A stretch of DNA of 64,000 nt from contig NZ_BAMT01000007.1 of assembly GCF_000617925.1 (NCBI RefSeq), positions 1-64,000 of the forward strand, in the 5' to 3' direction. A model generated the notes under the pieces. It was not told the origin of the DNA. It did not search any database and was given only the letters and a program-made list of their open reading frames with translations. This document shows positions 44,911 to 55,044 of this stretch, in pieces (the stretch's first letter is position 1; each line of letters starts with the position of its first letter). The position numbers and the translations under genes are program-made. Source of the stretch: Methylobacillus glycogenes JCM 2850. GTDB lineage: Bacteria; Pseudomonadota; Gammaproteobacteria; Burkholderiales; Methylophilaceae.

Positions 44911-46743
44911 ATGTGTGGCATCGTAGGCGCAGTTGGCGCACGCAATATCGTCCCAGTACTGATCGAGGGTTTGAGCCGTCTGGAATACCGTGGCTATGAC
45001 TCTGCAGGCATTGCCGTGCTGGCAGGTAACAGCATAGAGCGCGTACGTGCAGTTGGCCGGGTTGCCGAAATGCAGACACGCGCCCAGGCCCAGCAACTGA
45101 CAGGCGAAGTTGGCATAGGCCATACGCGCTGGGCCACCCATGGCGGCGTAACCGAATCCAATGCCCACCCGCATATCTCGCGTGGTGAAATTGCCGTGGT
45201 GCACAACGGCATCATTGAAAACCACGATCAGCAACGCCAGCATTTGCAGTCCCTGGGTTACGTCTTTGAATCGCAGACCGACACCGAAGTCATTGCCCAT
45301 TTGATCCACCATCACCAAAGCCAGGGCAAAAGCCTGCTTGAGGCGGTTCAGGGCGCAGTGACGGAATTAACCGGGGCCTTTGCCATTAGCGTGGTTTCCA
45401 TACATTACCCCGGCCAGATGATATGCGCACGCCAGGGCTGCCCATTGCTGATAGGCCTGGGTGAAGGCGAAAACTTCATTGCCTCGGATGTCTCCGCAGT
45501 GTTATCCGTGACGCGCAATGTGATTTATCTGGAAGATGGCGATGTGGCCGATATCAGCCAATCACAAGTGGTGATCATGGATGCCACAGGTGCCGTGGTT
45601 GAGCGCACTGTGCACCGCAGCGATCTGTCCCTGGCATCGCTGGAGCTGGGCCCTTATGCCCACTTCATGCAAAAGGAAATCTACGAGCAACCCAAGGCCC
45701 TGACTGATACCCTGGAAGCCATCATTGATGACAACGCCTTCAGCCCGGCCTTGTTTGGTCGCGAGGCAGAAGAAGTATTTGCGCAGGTGGATAGCGTGCT
45801 GATCCTGGCCGCAGGCACCAGCTATTACGCTGGGCTGACCGCAAAATACTGGCTGGAAAGCATCGCCCAGTTGCCCACCTCGGTGGAAATTGCCAGCGAA
45901 TACCGCTATCGCAAATCCGTACCCAACCCTAAACAACTGATCGTCACCATCTCCCAGTCCGGCGAAACCCTGGACACCATGGAGGCGCTCAAGCACGCCA
46001 AATCGCTGGGGCAAAACCTCACCCTGGCGATTTGCAATGTGCAGGAAAGCGCAATTCCCCGTGCCTCCAAACTGGTGCTCTACACTCGTGCGGGTGCCGA
46101 GATAGGCGTGGCCTCCACCAAGGCCTTCACCACGCAACTAGTGGCCCTGTTTACCCTGGCGGCAACGCTAGCCAAGCAGCATGGCCGCTTGAGCACTGAA
46201 GAAGAGCAGCAATATATTGATGGCCTGCGTCACCTGCCAGGCAGCGTGCAGTTTGCGCTTAACCTGGAGCCGCAGATACGTGAATGGGCCAAGGCCTTCA
46301 GCAATAAATTCCACGCCCTGTTCCTGGGTCGTGGCATGCACTACCCCATTGCGCTCGAAGGTGCGCTCAAGCTCAAGGAAATCTCCTACATCCACGCCGA
46401 GGCTTACCCCGCTGGCGAACTCAAGCATGGCCCGCTGGCGCTGGTAGACCGCAATATGCCTGTGGTGGTGATAGCGCCGAATGACGCCTTGCTGGAAAAA
46501 GTGAAGTCCAACATGCAGGAAGTCAGCGCGCGCGGCGGTGAGCTGTTTGTATTTGCCGATGCCGACAGTCACTTTACCGAGAGCGAGCATGTGCATGTGA
46601 TACGCACCCCACGCCATGTAGGCGTGCTGTCACCGATATTGCACACCATCCCGGTACAACTACTGGCCTACCATGCTGCCCTGCTCAAGGGGACGGATGT
46701 GGACAAGCCGCGTAATCTGGCGAAGTCGGTGACGGTGGAATAA
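44911..46743 (+). CDS. glmS: Glutamine-fructose-6-phosphate aminotransferase (isomerising)
   Basis: 610 residues. The N-terminal nucleophile Cys2 is in [20 protein letters not shown]; the glutaminase domain has [16 protein letters not shown]. Two SIS domains follow, with [20 protein letters not shown] and [20 protein letters not shown]. The C-terminal [13 protein letters not shown] is typical. It produces glucosamine-6-phosphate, the precursor for GlmM/GlmU. Confidence 0.97.
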   Translation: MCGIVGAVGARNIVPVLIEGLSRLEYRGYDSAGIAVLAGNSIERVRAVGRVAEMQTRAQAQQLTGEVGIGHTRWATHGGVTESNAHPHISRGEIAVVHNGIIENHDQQRQHLQSLGYVFESQTDTEVIAHLIHHHQSQGKSLLEAVQGAVTELTGAFAISVVSIHYPGQMICARQGCPLLIGLGEGENFIASDVSAVLSVTRNVIYLEDGDVADISQSQVVIMDATGAVVERTVHRSDLSLASLELGPYAHFMQKEIYEQPKALTDTLEAIIDDNAFSPALFGREAEEVFAQVDSVLILAAGTSYYAGLTAKYWLESIAQLPTSVEIASEYRYRKSVPNPKQLIVTISQSGETLDTMEALKHAKSLGQNLTLAICNVQESAIPRASKLVLYTRAGAEIGVASTKAFTTQLVALFTLAATLAKQHGRLSTEEEQQYIDGLRHLPGSVQFALNLEPQIREWAKAFSNKFHALFLGRGMHYPIALEGALKLKEISYIHAEAYPAGELKHGPLALVDRNMPVVVIAPNDALLEKVKSNMQEVSARGGELFVFADADSHFTESEHVHVIRTPRHVGVLSPILHTIPVQLLAYHAALLKGTDVDKPRNLAKSVTVE

Positions 46744-46756
46744 ACCGCAAGACGCA

Positions 46757-46792
46757 ATATAAAAAAGCTCGCATAGGCGAGCTTTTTTATAT
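46757..46792. terminator. Terminator after glmS
   Basis: ATATAAAAAAGCTCGC, ATAG, GCGAGCTTTTTTATAT. The A and T flanks allow use from both sides by glmS and the convergent small gene. Confidence 0.9.
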
Positions 46793-46821
46793 ATTGAATC
46801 TGGGCTAAGCGCTAAAGTCTG

Positions 46822-47070
46822 TCAGTCGTAAAACCATTTAGTCACATAGATCACGAGCACGGCGATACTCACTAGCACAACTGGGAGGGCTATCATCAGT
46901 GCCAACCTCTTCATGAAGCTTGGTTCAACGAATACCACGCCTGCTGCTTCCTTCACCCTTCTCTCTTCATCGAAGTGCCATTTGATTGCAAAATAGGCAC
47001 CAATACCCAATACAATCAGCTTAAAAGCGCCAGCAAAGTATGGAAACATGTCAGTCCAACTGCCTTCCAT
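46822..47070 (-). CDS. Small two-span membrane protein, unknown
   Basis: 82 residues from ATG 47070, seven bases after GGAG. Two membrane segments (MFPYFAGAFKLIVLGIGAYF and LALMIALPVVLVSIAVLVIY) flank a charged cytoplasmic loop with EERRVKEAAG. I do not recognise the family. The sequence 47071-47334 upstream holds no gene or motif I can name. Confidence 0.65.
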   Translation of the reverse strand: MEGSWTDMFPYFAGAFKLIVLGIGAYFAIKWHFDEERRVKEAAGVVFVEPSFMKRLALMIALPVVLVSIAVLVIYVTKWFYD

Positions 47071-47334
47071 TATCAATCTCCATCAAATTCAATATCAATT
47101 TTGCGGCAGCATAATCCAAAGGTATTGTTTAATGCGCAGCGAAAGTCAGGCGTTTTAGCCAGCGCAAGTCTACTGCTCGCGCTAGCTGTCCACAACTCTA
47201 TTTTCAATACTTGTCGTTATGGTGCTTTGCTAAGTCAGTAAAAGCACGGGCAAATGCTATTCCAGTGCTGCCTATCATCACAGCCTCACATAGCAGCTCC
47301 ATCCAGATTATTTGCTCTAGTATCTACAGACGTT

Positions 47335-47367
47335 AAAAGGCGTGCCAGCAACAGTGGCACGCCTTTT
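47335..47367 (-). terminator. Terminator of the HMA-domain gene
   Basis: AAAAGGCGTGCCA, seven bases, TGGCACGCCTTTT: a 13-bp perfect stem 28 bases past the minus-strand stop. Confidence 0.88.
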
Positions 47368-47394
47368 ACATGGTGAAGATGCAGCTAGGGGAAA

Positions 47395-47631
47395 TTAGTC
47401 AGCCATATCAATCGTGGCTGCACTACAGATGCCGAAACCCACATGAGTAACAGCGGAGATCATATCTGTAGGACTGACATGAAATTCATCGTAATCTACC
47501 GTGGTTTCCGCGCTATCCAGCGCCACCTCGGCATTCTTCACCCCATCCAGTGCCAGTAATACGCCTTTGACGGTATTGGCACAGGCACCACAACTCATGC
47601 CAGTCACCTTGAAATGTGCGGTTTGCATCAT
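47395..47631 (-). CDS. Heavy-metal-associated domain protein (CopZ-like copper chaperone)
   Basis: 78 residues, one ferredoxin-like HMA domain. The metal site is GMSCGACANTV (Cys-x-x-Cys) following the first strand AHFKVT. The C-terminal half VDYDEFHVSPTDMISAVTHV matches the second beta-alpha-beta unit. Copper(I) delivery is the usual role. It lies 46 bases downstream of the cysteine-rich four-helix protein gene on the same strand, so the two are probably one unit. Confidence 0.88.
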   Translation of the reverse strand: MMQTAHFKVTGMSCGACANTVKGVLLALDGVKNAEVALDSAETTVDYDEFHVSPTDMISAVTHVGFGICSAATIDMAD

Positions 47632-47677
47632 GATCTCCTTTAAATAAGCGTGGGGCTGAGAAAAGTCGATTACATTG

Positions 47678-48010
47678 CTAGTGTATGGTAGCGAGCAGGC
47701 AGGCGTCTACACATGCCTGGCAAGCCTGGGCGCACTGCTGGCAATGTTCTGCATCATGTTCCAGGCAGGCCTCGGCGCAGAGTTTGCACACTTCGGCACA
47801 GTCTTCCAGCACCAGCTCGGTGAAAGCGCTTTCACGCTGGACAAAGCTCAGGGTCAGTTTGCAGTAGTCGGTACAGTCTGTATCAAGCTGGATACAGCGT
47901 TGCATATGCAGGGGCGAGTTTTCCTCCTTACAGGCCTGGGCGCAGTGCTCACAGGCGGCAATACAGGCTTTAAGGGCTTCAATGCAAGGCTGGTAACGTT
48001 CTAACTGCAT
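47678..48010 (-). CDS. Cysteine-rich four-helix bundle copper-binding protein (DUF326/Csp-like)
   Basis: 110 residues with about 15 cysteines in CxxxC/CxxC helical spacing (CIAACEHCAQACKEE, CTDYCK, CAEVCKLCAEACLEHDAEHC, CAQACQACVDAC). Copper storage proteins of the Csp family, first described in methanotrophs, fill such a bundle with Cu(I). There is no signal peptide, so it would be a cytosolic Csp3-type. With the HMA chaperone it suggests a copper buffering unit. Confidence 0.85.
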   Translation of the reverse strand: MQLERYQPCIEALKACIAACEHCAQACKEENSPLHMQRCIQLDTDCTDYCKLTLSFVQRESAFTELVLEDCAEVCKLCAEACLEHDAEHCQQCAQACQACVDACLLATIH

Positions 48011-48132
48011 GGGGTCTCCTTAGGGGCTGATGCACAGGTCGACTAAGCATTCTAGGCCGGGCTGAACCGTGGATTTATAAGATGCTGTCCTATGCGGCTA
48101 TCAGAAAAAATTAACGTCTTATCCGGTTTTTA

Positions 48133-48179
48133 ACTGACTACTGACATGCGGCTTTTCCACTGACAACTGGCATGAGGCT
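48133..48179. promoter_or_regulatory. Imperfect 21-bp direct repeat before the response regulator
   Basis: Copies at 48133-48153 and 48159-48179 agree at 18 of 21 positions (ACTGAC at the start, CATG then GGCT at the end), 26 bases apart. OmpR-family regulators often bind direct repeats, so autoregulation is plausible. The divergent copper protein gene could share the site. Confidence 0.5.
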
Positions 48180-48260
48180 GAGGCTGCTATGCGACATAGC
48201 TTGTCGCCAGACTTTCCTCATTTATAATGACCACGCCTTCATTTTCTATAGCGCCCAGCC

Positions 48261-48979
48261 ATGAACCATCAAGATCACATCCTGATCGTGGATGATGACC
48301 ACGAAATTCGCGAATTGCTTACCGACTACCTGCGCGATGCGAGTTTCAAGATTTCTGAAGCGGCCAATGGCCGCGAGATGTGGCGCGTGGTCAATAAGGA
48401 GCAGGTAGACCTGATTGTCCTTGATCTGATGCTGCCGGAAGAAGATGGCTTGAGCCTGTGCCGTGAGCTACGCGCCCAGCATGAAATTCCTGTGGTAATG
48501 CTCACTGCCAAAGGCACGCTGATAGATCGCATCATAGGCCTGGAGGTCGGCGCCGATGATTACCTGCCCAAGCCGTTTGATCCGCGTGAGTTGCTGGCAC
48601 GCATCAAGGTGATATTGCGCCGTGCACGCGTGAGCGATAAACCCGCTGCTGATGAGTTTGCCTATATCAGTTTTGAAGGCTGGCGTCTGGATACCCAGGC
48701 CAGGCAGATGTTTTCGCCTGAAGGCGTGATTGTCTCGCTGGGTAGCTCTGATTACATGGTCTTGCGTGCGCTGCTGGAGCACCCTAACCGCCCCTTGAGC
48801 CGCGAGTTCCTGATTGAGCATGTCTATGGCAAGGATAGCCAGGCGTTTGACCGCTCCATCGATGTTTGCATCAGCCGTTTGCGTCAGCATATTGAGGCTG
48901 ATACCCGTAACCCCACCATCATACGCACCGTGCGTAATGCCGGTATATGCTCGCCAGCCAGGTCAAACACGAAAAATGA
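48261..48979 (+). CDS. OmpR-family response regulator (one frame break)
   Basis: About 239 residues after repair. The receiver domain has the acidic pocket DDD (11-13), phospho-acceptor Asp55 in LIVLDLMLPEEDG, and the Lys of DDYLPKPFDPRELLARI. The winged helix has YMVLRALLEHPNRPLSREFL and FDRSIDVCISRLRQHIE. The frame breaks at 48944 (GGTATATG for GGTTATATG); the restored end is NAGYMLASQVKHEK. That stop overlaps the kinase start (ATGA). Confidence 0.92.
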
Positions 48980-50379
48980 AATGGCTCTGGCCTGCCTCGC
49001 TGTTTGGCCGCCTAGTCATCGTCCTGGTGGCAGGCACCATGACCGCACAGGTTCTTACCGGGTTTATCTGGTATGACATGAATTATGGCAAGGCGCTGGA
49101 AATCCCGACCCGCGTGCTGGCTGCCAAGCTCTCCGATAGCATCAGCCTGATCGAGATCAGCAAGATAGAAGACGAGCGCCTGCTGATCAAGAAACTCAGC
49201 AATCCCCAGTACAAGCTCAGCGAGGTTGATGGCCTGCCGCGCCTCAATGCGCTCAAAACCCGCGACCGCGCGGTGGAGTTGTTGTTCAAGCATGTATTCG
49301 AGCAGGAGTTTGGCCGCCTGCTGCCCATCCATATCACCGATATTGAACTGCATGATGATCACGGCCAGGAGGCGGGCTGGCTGGATTTATTCGAGGCGCA
49401 CTACCCTTCCGCGCATTTCACGCTGTACGTGCAACTAGCCAATGGGCAATGGCTGCGGCTGGATGCCTATGAAGGCCAGGCGGGCATGAGCATGGCACCG
49501 CTGATGGATTTGTTTGATTACCTGTTCCGCATCTATTTCATCCGCATCGTCGTCATCATAGGCATTGCCCTGTTTGCGGTACGGCAGATCATGCGGCCAC
49601 TGAACCGCTTGGCTGCCGCCGCCGAGCGCCTGGGGCGCAATATCTACAGCCCTCCGCTGGATATCGATGGCCCCACCGAGGTGCGGCGTTCAGCCAAGGC
49701 CTTCAACCTCATGCAGCAGCGTCTGATAGATACCGTCACCGAGAAAACGCGCTTTCTAGCCGCCATCTCGCATGACCTGCGCTCACCGATTACGCGCTTG
49801 CGCCTGCGCACCGAGCAGATAGACCAGCCCGTGCTGCGCGATAAATTCCGCCGCGATCTTGAGGATATGGAAAACCTCATCTCCTCCACCGTAGACTTTA
49901 TGCGCGGCGTTGAGGTGCATGAGAACCGCCACCCCATCAACATCAACGCCATGCTGCAGGGCTTGCAGGTAGACGCGCAGGAAACCGGGGCCGAAGTGTC
50001 ATTGCATGGCGAGGCAGTGCCTATCGATGGCTATGCAGTCAGTCTCAAGCGCTGTTTGCAGAACATTCTGGAAAACGCCATACGCTATGGCAAGTCTGCG
50101 CATATCGAGGTCATGGACAGCCCCAGCCGCCTGCGCGTTGCCATCCGCGATCACGGCCCAGGCATACCGGAAGATATGCTCAAGCAGGTATTTGAACCTT
50201 TCTACCGTCTGGAAACCTCACGTAATACCAAGACCGGGGGTTCAGGTTTGGGTCTCAGCATCGCCAAGACCATTGTTGAAGCGCACGATGGAGAAATCCA
50301 TTTGCGTAACCTGGCCAGTGGTGGCCTCGAAGTGTTGATAGACCTGCCCAGACAGCCTCAGGAACCCAGCCCTAAGTAA
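48976..50379 (+). CDS. EnvZ-type sensor histidine kinase
   Basis: 467 residues starting MKWLWPASLFGRLVIVLVAG. Two membrane segments flank a periplasmic domain (about 35-175). A HAMP domain (RPLNRLAAAAERLG) leads to the His box FLAAISHDLRSPITRLRLR, N box NILENAIRYG, and ATP-lid motifs DHGPGIP and GGSGLGLSIAK. It is translationally coupled to the regulator. The signal is unknown; copper is possible from its neighbours but not shown by sequence. Confidence 0.92.
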   Translation: MKWLWPASLFGRLVIVLVAGTMTAQVLTGFIWYDMNYGKALEIPTRVLAAKLSDSISLIEISKIEDERLLIKKLSNPQYKLSEVDGLPRLNALKTRDRAVELLFKHVFEQEFGRLLPIHITDIELHDDHGQEAGWLDLFEAHYPSAHFTLYVQLANGQWLRLDAYEGQAGMSMAPLMDLFDYLFRIYFIRIVVIIGIALFAVRQIMRPLNRLAAAAERLGRNIYSPPLDIDGPTEVRRSAKAFNLMQQRLIDTVTEKTRFLAAISHDLRSPITRLRLRTEQIDQPVLRDKFRRDLEDMENLISSTVDFMRGVEVHENRHPININAMLQGLQVDAQETGAEVSLHGEAVPIDGYAVSLKRCLQNILENAIRYGKSAHIEVMDSPSRLRVAIRDHGPGIPEDMLKQVFEPFYRLETSRNTKTGGSGLGLSIAKTIVEAHDGEIHLRNLASGGLEVLIDLPRQPQEPSPK

Positions 50380-50465
50380 AATATTTGCCAGATCTTGATA
50401 ATCTACTGAAAGTATATGGTTTAATCCCATTGAAATCTAAAAACAAATAGCTTGTGGTGAACTGA

Positions 50466-53344
50466 ATGAGCAGCGCAGAAATCAAGGACCCTAGACTGAG
50501 CGAGTCATCTGGACTCAAGATATTGGGTTTCGCCATCAACCATATCCAGGAAGCTGTGCTGATCTGCGATGCGCAGGCCAGGATATGCTTTGCCAACCAG
50601 GCCAGCAGCGATTTACTGGGCTATGACGAGCAGACCTTGCTGCAAATGTACCTCCCGGCACTGGAGCCTGGGCTGGATTGCATACAACTACTGCAATTCA
50701 GTAGCACACACCCGGACCGATTCAACGCCACGAGCGCCCACGCGCACAAAACCACGCGCGAGACCCAATGGCTGAATAAAGCCGGCAAGCTGATTCCGGT
50801 GGAGGTGGTCTCACACCCACTAGAGCAGGAAGGCCAGCCCTATCATGTCATCATGGCCTGCGACATCAGCACGCGCCTGCATCTGCATCACCAATTGCGC
50901 GAGCAAGAGCTGCAATACAGCCTGCTGGTAAAAAACTCCCCCGATATCTTTATCCGTTACGACCAGGATTGCCGCCGCGTCTTTGTCAGCGATGATTATG
51001 AGCGCGTGTTTGGCCTGCCAGTTGAGCAGGCCATAGGCAAAAAACCCACTGAAGCCTGGGGCAAGCCCGCCATGCAGCCAGATGACTATGAAGCCAGGTT
51101 GCGCGAGGTCATGGCATCAGGTCAGGCCGCCCAGATCGAGCTATGCTGGAAGGAGCAGGGACAAGTCATCTGCAAATCCGTGCACGCCGTGCCTGAGCGT
51201 GATTTGCAGGGCAAGGTGATAGGCGTACTTTCCATCACGCGCGATATCTCGGAGATACGTCGGGCCGAACGTCTGTTGCAGCAACGCGATGAATACCAGA
51301 ACGCCTTGATTGAGAATTTCCCCTTTGTCATCTGGTTCAAGGATACCAATAGCCGCTTGCTGGCTGCCAATACCGCCTATGCCAAGTTTGCCCAGGTAGA
51401 AAGCAAGCAGGCGCTGGAAGGCAAAACCGATTTTGATTTGTTCCCGCCTGATCTGGCCCAGGCCTATGTAGATAGCGACAAGCGCGTATTGCAAAGCGGT
51501 GAATCCTGCTTTGTGATTGATATGTTTGAAAAGGATGATGGTGAGCGCGGCTGGATAGAAACCTATAAATCCCCGGTGGTGGTGGCTGGCAAGCTGGTCG
51601 GCACCGTGGGCTTTGCCCGCGACATTACCGACGCCAAGCTCAATGAAGAAAAGCTGTTACAGCGCGAGCGCGAACTGCAATCCCTGATTCACAACACGCC
51701 AGATACCATCATCCGCTACGACAGGGATGCGCGCCGCCTGTATATCAACACACCGCAATTGAAGCGCTTTGGCCTGCGCTCCTCCGCCATCATAGGCAAG
51801 ACACCTTCGGAATTCCCCGGTGGCGAAATCTATGTCAAATATGAAGACAAGATCAAAGGCGTGATTGCCAGCGTGGCACCGGATTTCCTAGAGCTACGCG
51901 GCGAGAACGATGATGGTAGCGCCTGGTTTATCCATGTGCGCTTTGTGCCGGAATTTGGCGATCACGGCGAGGTGACTGGTGTGCTGGCGGTTGAGCGCGA
52001 TATCACCGAGCTTATGGAATACCGCGAGCGTATTCACTATCTGGCCTACTACGATGCACTGACGGGCATCCCTAACCGTACCTTGTTTGCCGACCGCGTG
52101 AACCAGGTGCTGGCCGATGCCAGCTGGCACCAGCAGCAGTTTGGTCTGATGATGCTGGATCTGGACCGCTTCAAGGAAGTTAACGATAGCCTGGGCCACG
52201 GCGCCGGGGATGAGTTGCTGGTCTCAGTGGCCAAGCGCCTGCAATCCTCGGTACGGGCTTATGACACTATTGCGCGGCTGTCTGGCGATGAATTCGCCAT
52301 TTTGCTGCCCGAGTTGCGTAACCCTGATGACCTGGCCACCATTGCCAAGAAAATCAATGAAGAGATTGCCAAGCCCTTCCTGATCCAGAACAAGGAATTG
52401 TTCATCTCCACCAGTATAGGCATTGCCATCTACCCCAATGATGGCAGCGACCGCGCCAAGCTGTTCAAAAGCGCAGACGTGGCCATGTATCACGCCAAGA
52501 ATTATGGCCGCAACAACTACCAGTTCTATTCGCAGGAGCTGGGCTCCAAGGCCTCGGAATATATCCTGCTGGGCGCATCCATACGCCAGGCACTGAAAAA
52601 CAGTGAATTTGAGTTGTTCTACCAGCCGCAGATAGACCTGATGAGCGGCCGCATCATAGGCGCAGAAGCCTTGCTGCGCTGGCGTAACCCGCAGCTGGGT
52701 GTGGTCATGCCGGATAGATTTATCAAGGTGGCAGAAGAAAGCGGCCTCATTGTCGAGATTGGCGATTGGGTGCTGCGTGAAGCCTGCGCTGCTGTGGCCA
52801 GCCTCAATGCCAAGGCCCCAGCCGATGCGCCGCTGAGCATGGCGGTTAACCTGTCTTCGCGCCAATTCCTCTATAACGATTTGCTGGCCTCGGTGCAGCA
52901 GATACTGACCGAGACAGGCTGCAAGCCGGAATGGCTCAAGCTGGAAATCACCGAAAGCCTGTTGCTGGAAGACAGCAAGGAGATTATTGCCACGCTGAGC
53001 GCCTTCAAGCAGATGGGCATCACCATCTCGATTGACGACTTCTGCACGGGTTACTCCGCCATGAGTTATCTGGGGCAATTCCCTATCAGCCAGGTGAAGA
53101 TAGACCGCTCCTTTGTGCGTGATATCGCCATCAAGCAGGACAAGCTGGAGCTGATCACCGCCATTATCCGTATCGCCCATGCCTTGCGCCTGGAGCTGGT
53201 GGCCGAAGGGGTGGAGAGCAAGCAGCAGGCCAATCTGCTCAAGATTCAGGGCTGCACCATGGCGCAGGGCTATTTCTTTGGCAAGCCTATGCGGCTCAGC
53301 ATCTGGAGCTGATTATTGCCGACGGTGAAGATTTGATGCAGTAA
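50466..53344 (+). CDS. Multi-PAS GGDEF-EAL protein (one frame break near the end)
   Basis: About 959 residues after repair. Four PAS domains (about 15-130, 140-265, 275-395, 405-525) each end in a PAC-like VxxDI(S/T) strand. The GGDEF domain (about 535-700) has RLSGDEFAILL, a Ser-for-Gly change that can still be active. The EAL domain (about 715-955) has GAEALLRWRNP and IDDFCTGYSAMSYLGQFPIS. A lost C at 53292 truncates the last 17 residues; the restored end is KPMPAQHLELIIADGEDLMQ. It is cytoplasmic, probably dual or phosphodiesterase in activity. Confidence 0.92.
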
Positions 53345-53380
53345 GGCAGCCGCTTTGTCTCAGTGAGGGTAATGCTATAT

Positions 53381-53399
53381 AATGAGATTTATTCTCATT
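53381..53399. promoter_or_regulatory. Fur box upstream of fecI
   Basis: AATGAGATTTATTCTCATT, part of a perfect 8-bp dyad extending one base on each side. It is close to the Fur pattern (AATGAGAATnATTCTCATT type) and lies just before the sigma-factor gene. Iron repression of the signalling unit is inferred. Confidence 0.8.
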
Positions 53400-53414
53400 A
53401 CTGGGCAGCTTGCT

Positions 53415-53927
53415 GTGTCCAAGCTTTCTTCTTCCCCCGGCAATGCCTTACAGGCTTTGTACCTGAATCATCATGGCTGGCTCAATGGCTGGTTGCGCAA
53501 GAAAATGGGCAACCATGCCGATGCCGCCGACCTGGCGCAAGATACCTTTATCCGCGTCATGTTGAGCGGCGACAGTGAGCATCTGCGTGAACCGCGTGCT
53601 TTTCTCACCACCGTGGCCAGCGGCCTGGTATCTAATTTCTACAGGCGCAAAAAGCTGGAGCAGGCTTACGAAGAAGCCCTGCTGCATATGCCTGCTGACT
53701 ACACCCCCTCACCTGAAGCCCGCGCCCTGGTGCTGGAAACCCTGCTGGAAATTGATGCCCTGCTTGATGGGCTGCCATTGCAAGTGCGGCAGGCGTTTCT
53801 TTATTCCCAACTCGATGGCATGAGCCAGGCCGAGATTGCCGCTGAGTTGAAAGTCTCCGTGTCCACGGTCAAACGCTATATCGTGCGCGCCATCCAGCAA
53901 TGCTGTTTTGGTCTGGAGTCAGCATGA
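53415..53927 (+). CDS. fecI: FecI-type ECF sigma factor
   Basis: 170 residues from GTG 53415 (MSKLSSSPGNALQALYLNHHGW). Region 2 has ADAADLAQDTFIRVMLSG and region 4 has MSQAEIAAELKVSVSTVKRYIVRA, both FecI-like. An ATG at 53382 would start inside the Fur box and is therefore rejected. It directs transcription of the receptor gene when the TonB receptor signals through FecR. Confidence 0.9.
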   Translation: MSKLSSSPGNALQALYLNHHGWLNGWLRKKMGNHADAADLAQDTFIRVMLSGDSEHLREPRAFLTTVASGLVSNFYRRKKLEQAYEEALLHMPADYTPSPEARALVLETLLEIDALLDGLPLQVRQAFLYSQLDGMSQAEIAAELKVSVSTVKRYIVRAIQQCCFGLESA

Positions 53928-53937
53928 GGTTGATGTC

Positions 53938-54926
53938 ATGAGGCTGAATCAGTCACGCCCTAAAGCTGCTATCCCTGCCGATATCAGCCGCGCCGCGGCC
54001 GAGTGGCTGGTAGAGCTGCAATCTGCCGAACAACCGGAAACCCTGCGCCAGCAATGGCAAGCCTGGCGCGATGCCCACCCCGATCATGAACGCGCCTGGC
54101 AGCATATCGAGCTGCTGGGTGAAAAGCTCGGTGGCTTATCCTCGCCGCTGGCGCATGCCACCCTGGCACCACGTGCTCCTTCAAGCGCAGGCGTGCCATC
54201 AAAACCCTGGCCGTGCTGCTGTTTGCAGGCGGTGGTGCCATGGCGGTGGAAGATAGATTGCCCTGGTGGCGTCTCAATGCCGATTACAGCACCGCCGTGG
54301 GCGAATCACGCAATCTAACGCTGGAAGATGGCACCGAAGTCGCGCTCAATTCCTCCAGCGCCATCAGCGTGGCGTATACCCAGCAGCAACGCATCATCAT
54401 GCTGCTGCATGGTGAAATCCACATCAGCACTGGCCATGCAGGCCAGGGGCGGCCTTTTCTGGTGGCAACCGATCAAGGCAGCATTCATGCCTTGGGTACG
54501 CGCTTTGGCGTGCGCCAGCTCAGTGATGAAAAAGACGCGCCCATACGCGTTAGCCTGCTTGAAGGCGTGGTGGAAATTGCCCCAAGTGAACTGGCAGCCC
54601 GTACCCGGCTGCAAGCAGGAGAGCAACTTTCCTTCACCCGGCGCATGCTGGCCCCGGTAGAGCGCCTTAACCCCAATGACAATGCCTGGATGCAGGGCAT
54701 GCTGGTGGCAGACGACATGCCCCTGGTCGAGTTTCTCGCTGAGCTGGCAAGGTATAGACCTGGCAGCCTGGGCTGCCATGAAAGCATTGCCCAGCTCAAG
54801 GTCACAGGTACTTACCCCCTGCACGACACCGATAAAGTCATTGCCATGCTGAGTGACAGCCTGCAGTTGCAAGTGCGTAGCCTGACGCGCTACTGGGTCA
54901 GGCTGATGCCAGCCCACGACGCCTGA
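53938..54926 (+). CDS. fecR: FecR-family anti-sigma / signal transducer (one frame break)
   Basis: About 329 residues after repair. The N-terminal cytoplasmic DUF4880-like part has ISRAAAEWLVELQSAEQPET. A short membrane segment follows (IKTLAVLLFAGGGAMAV). The periplasmic FecR domain has RNLTLEDGTEVALNSSSAIS and GTRFGVRQ. The frame breaks at 54186 (AGCGC for AGCCGC), exactly before the membrane segment. It starts 10 bases after the fecI stop. Confidence 0.9.
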
Positions 54927-54986
54927 TCCTGCGTCATGCTCAATGCATGCAGCGCTGAGCTGTTTTGACGGCTGGAGTGGCATAGG

Positions 54987-55023
54987 AAATAGCAACGCTA
55001 TTTTTGTAAATAGCAGACTATTT
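54987..55023. repeat. Four alternating 7-bp elements before the receptor gene
   Basis: AAATAGC (54987), GCTATTT (54997), AAATAGC (55008) and ACTATTT (55017) alternate in orientation with starts 9-11 bases apart, about one helical turn. Neighbouring units can pair in two mutually exclusive ways. The array ends about 20 bases before the receptor ATG. Promoter-associated binding or an RNA switch are both possible. Confidence 0.55.
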
Positions 55024-55044
55024 TCATGTCTTTAAGGATTCTTC

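Noticed and set aside
53382-53414. ATG 53382 as the fecI start
   Set aside because: It lies inside the Fur-box dyad; GTG 53415 gives the usual FecI N-terminus.
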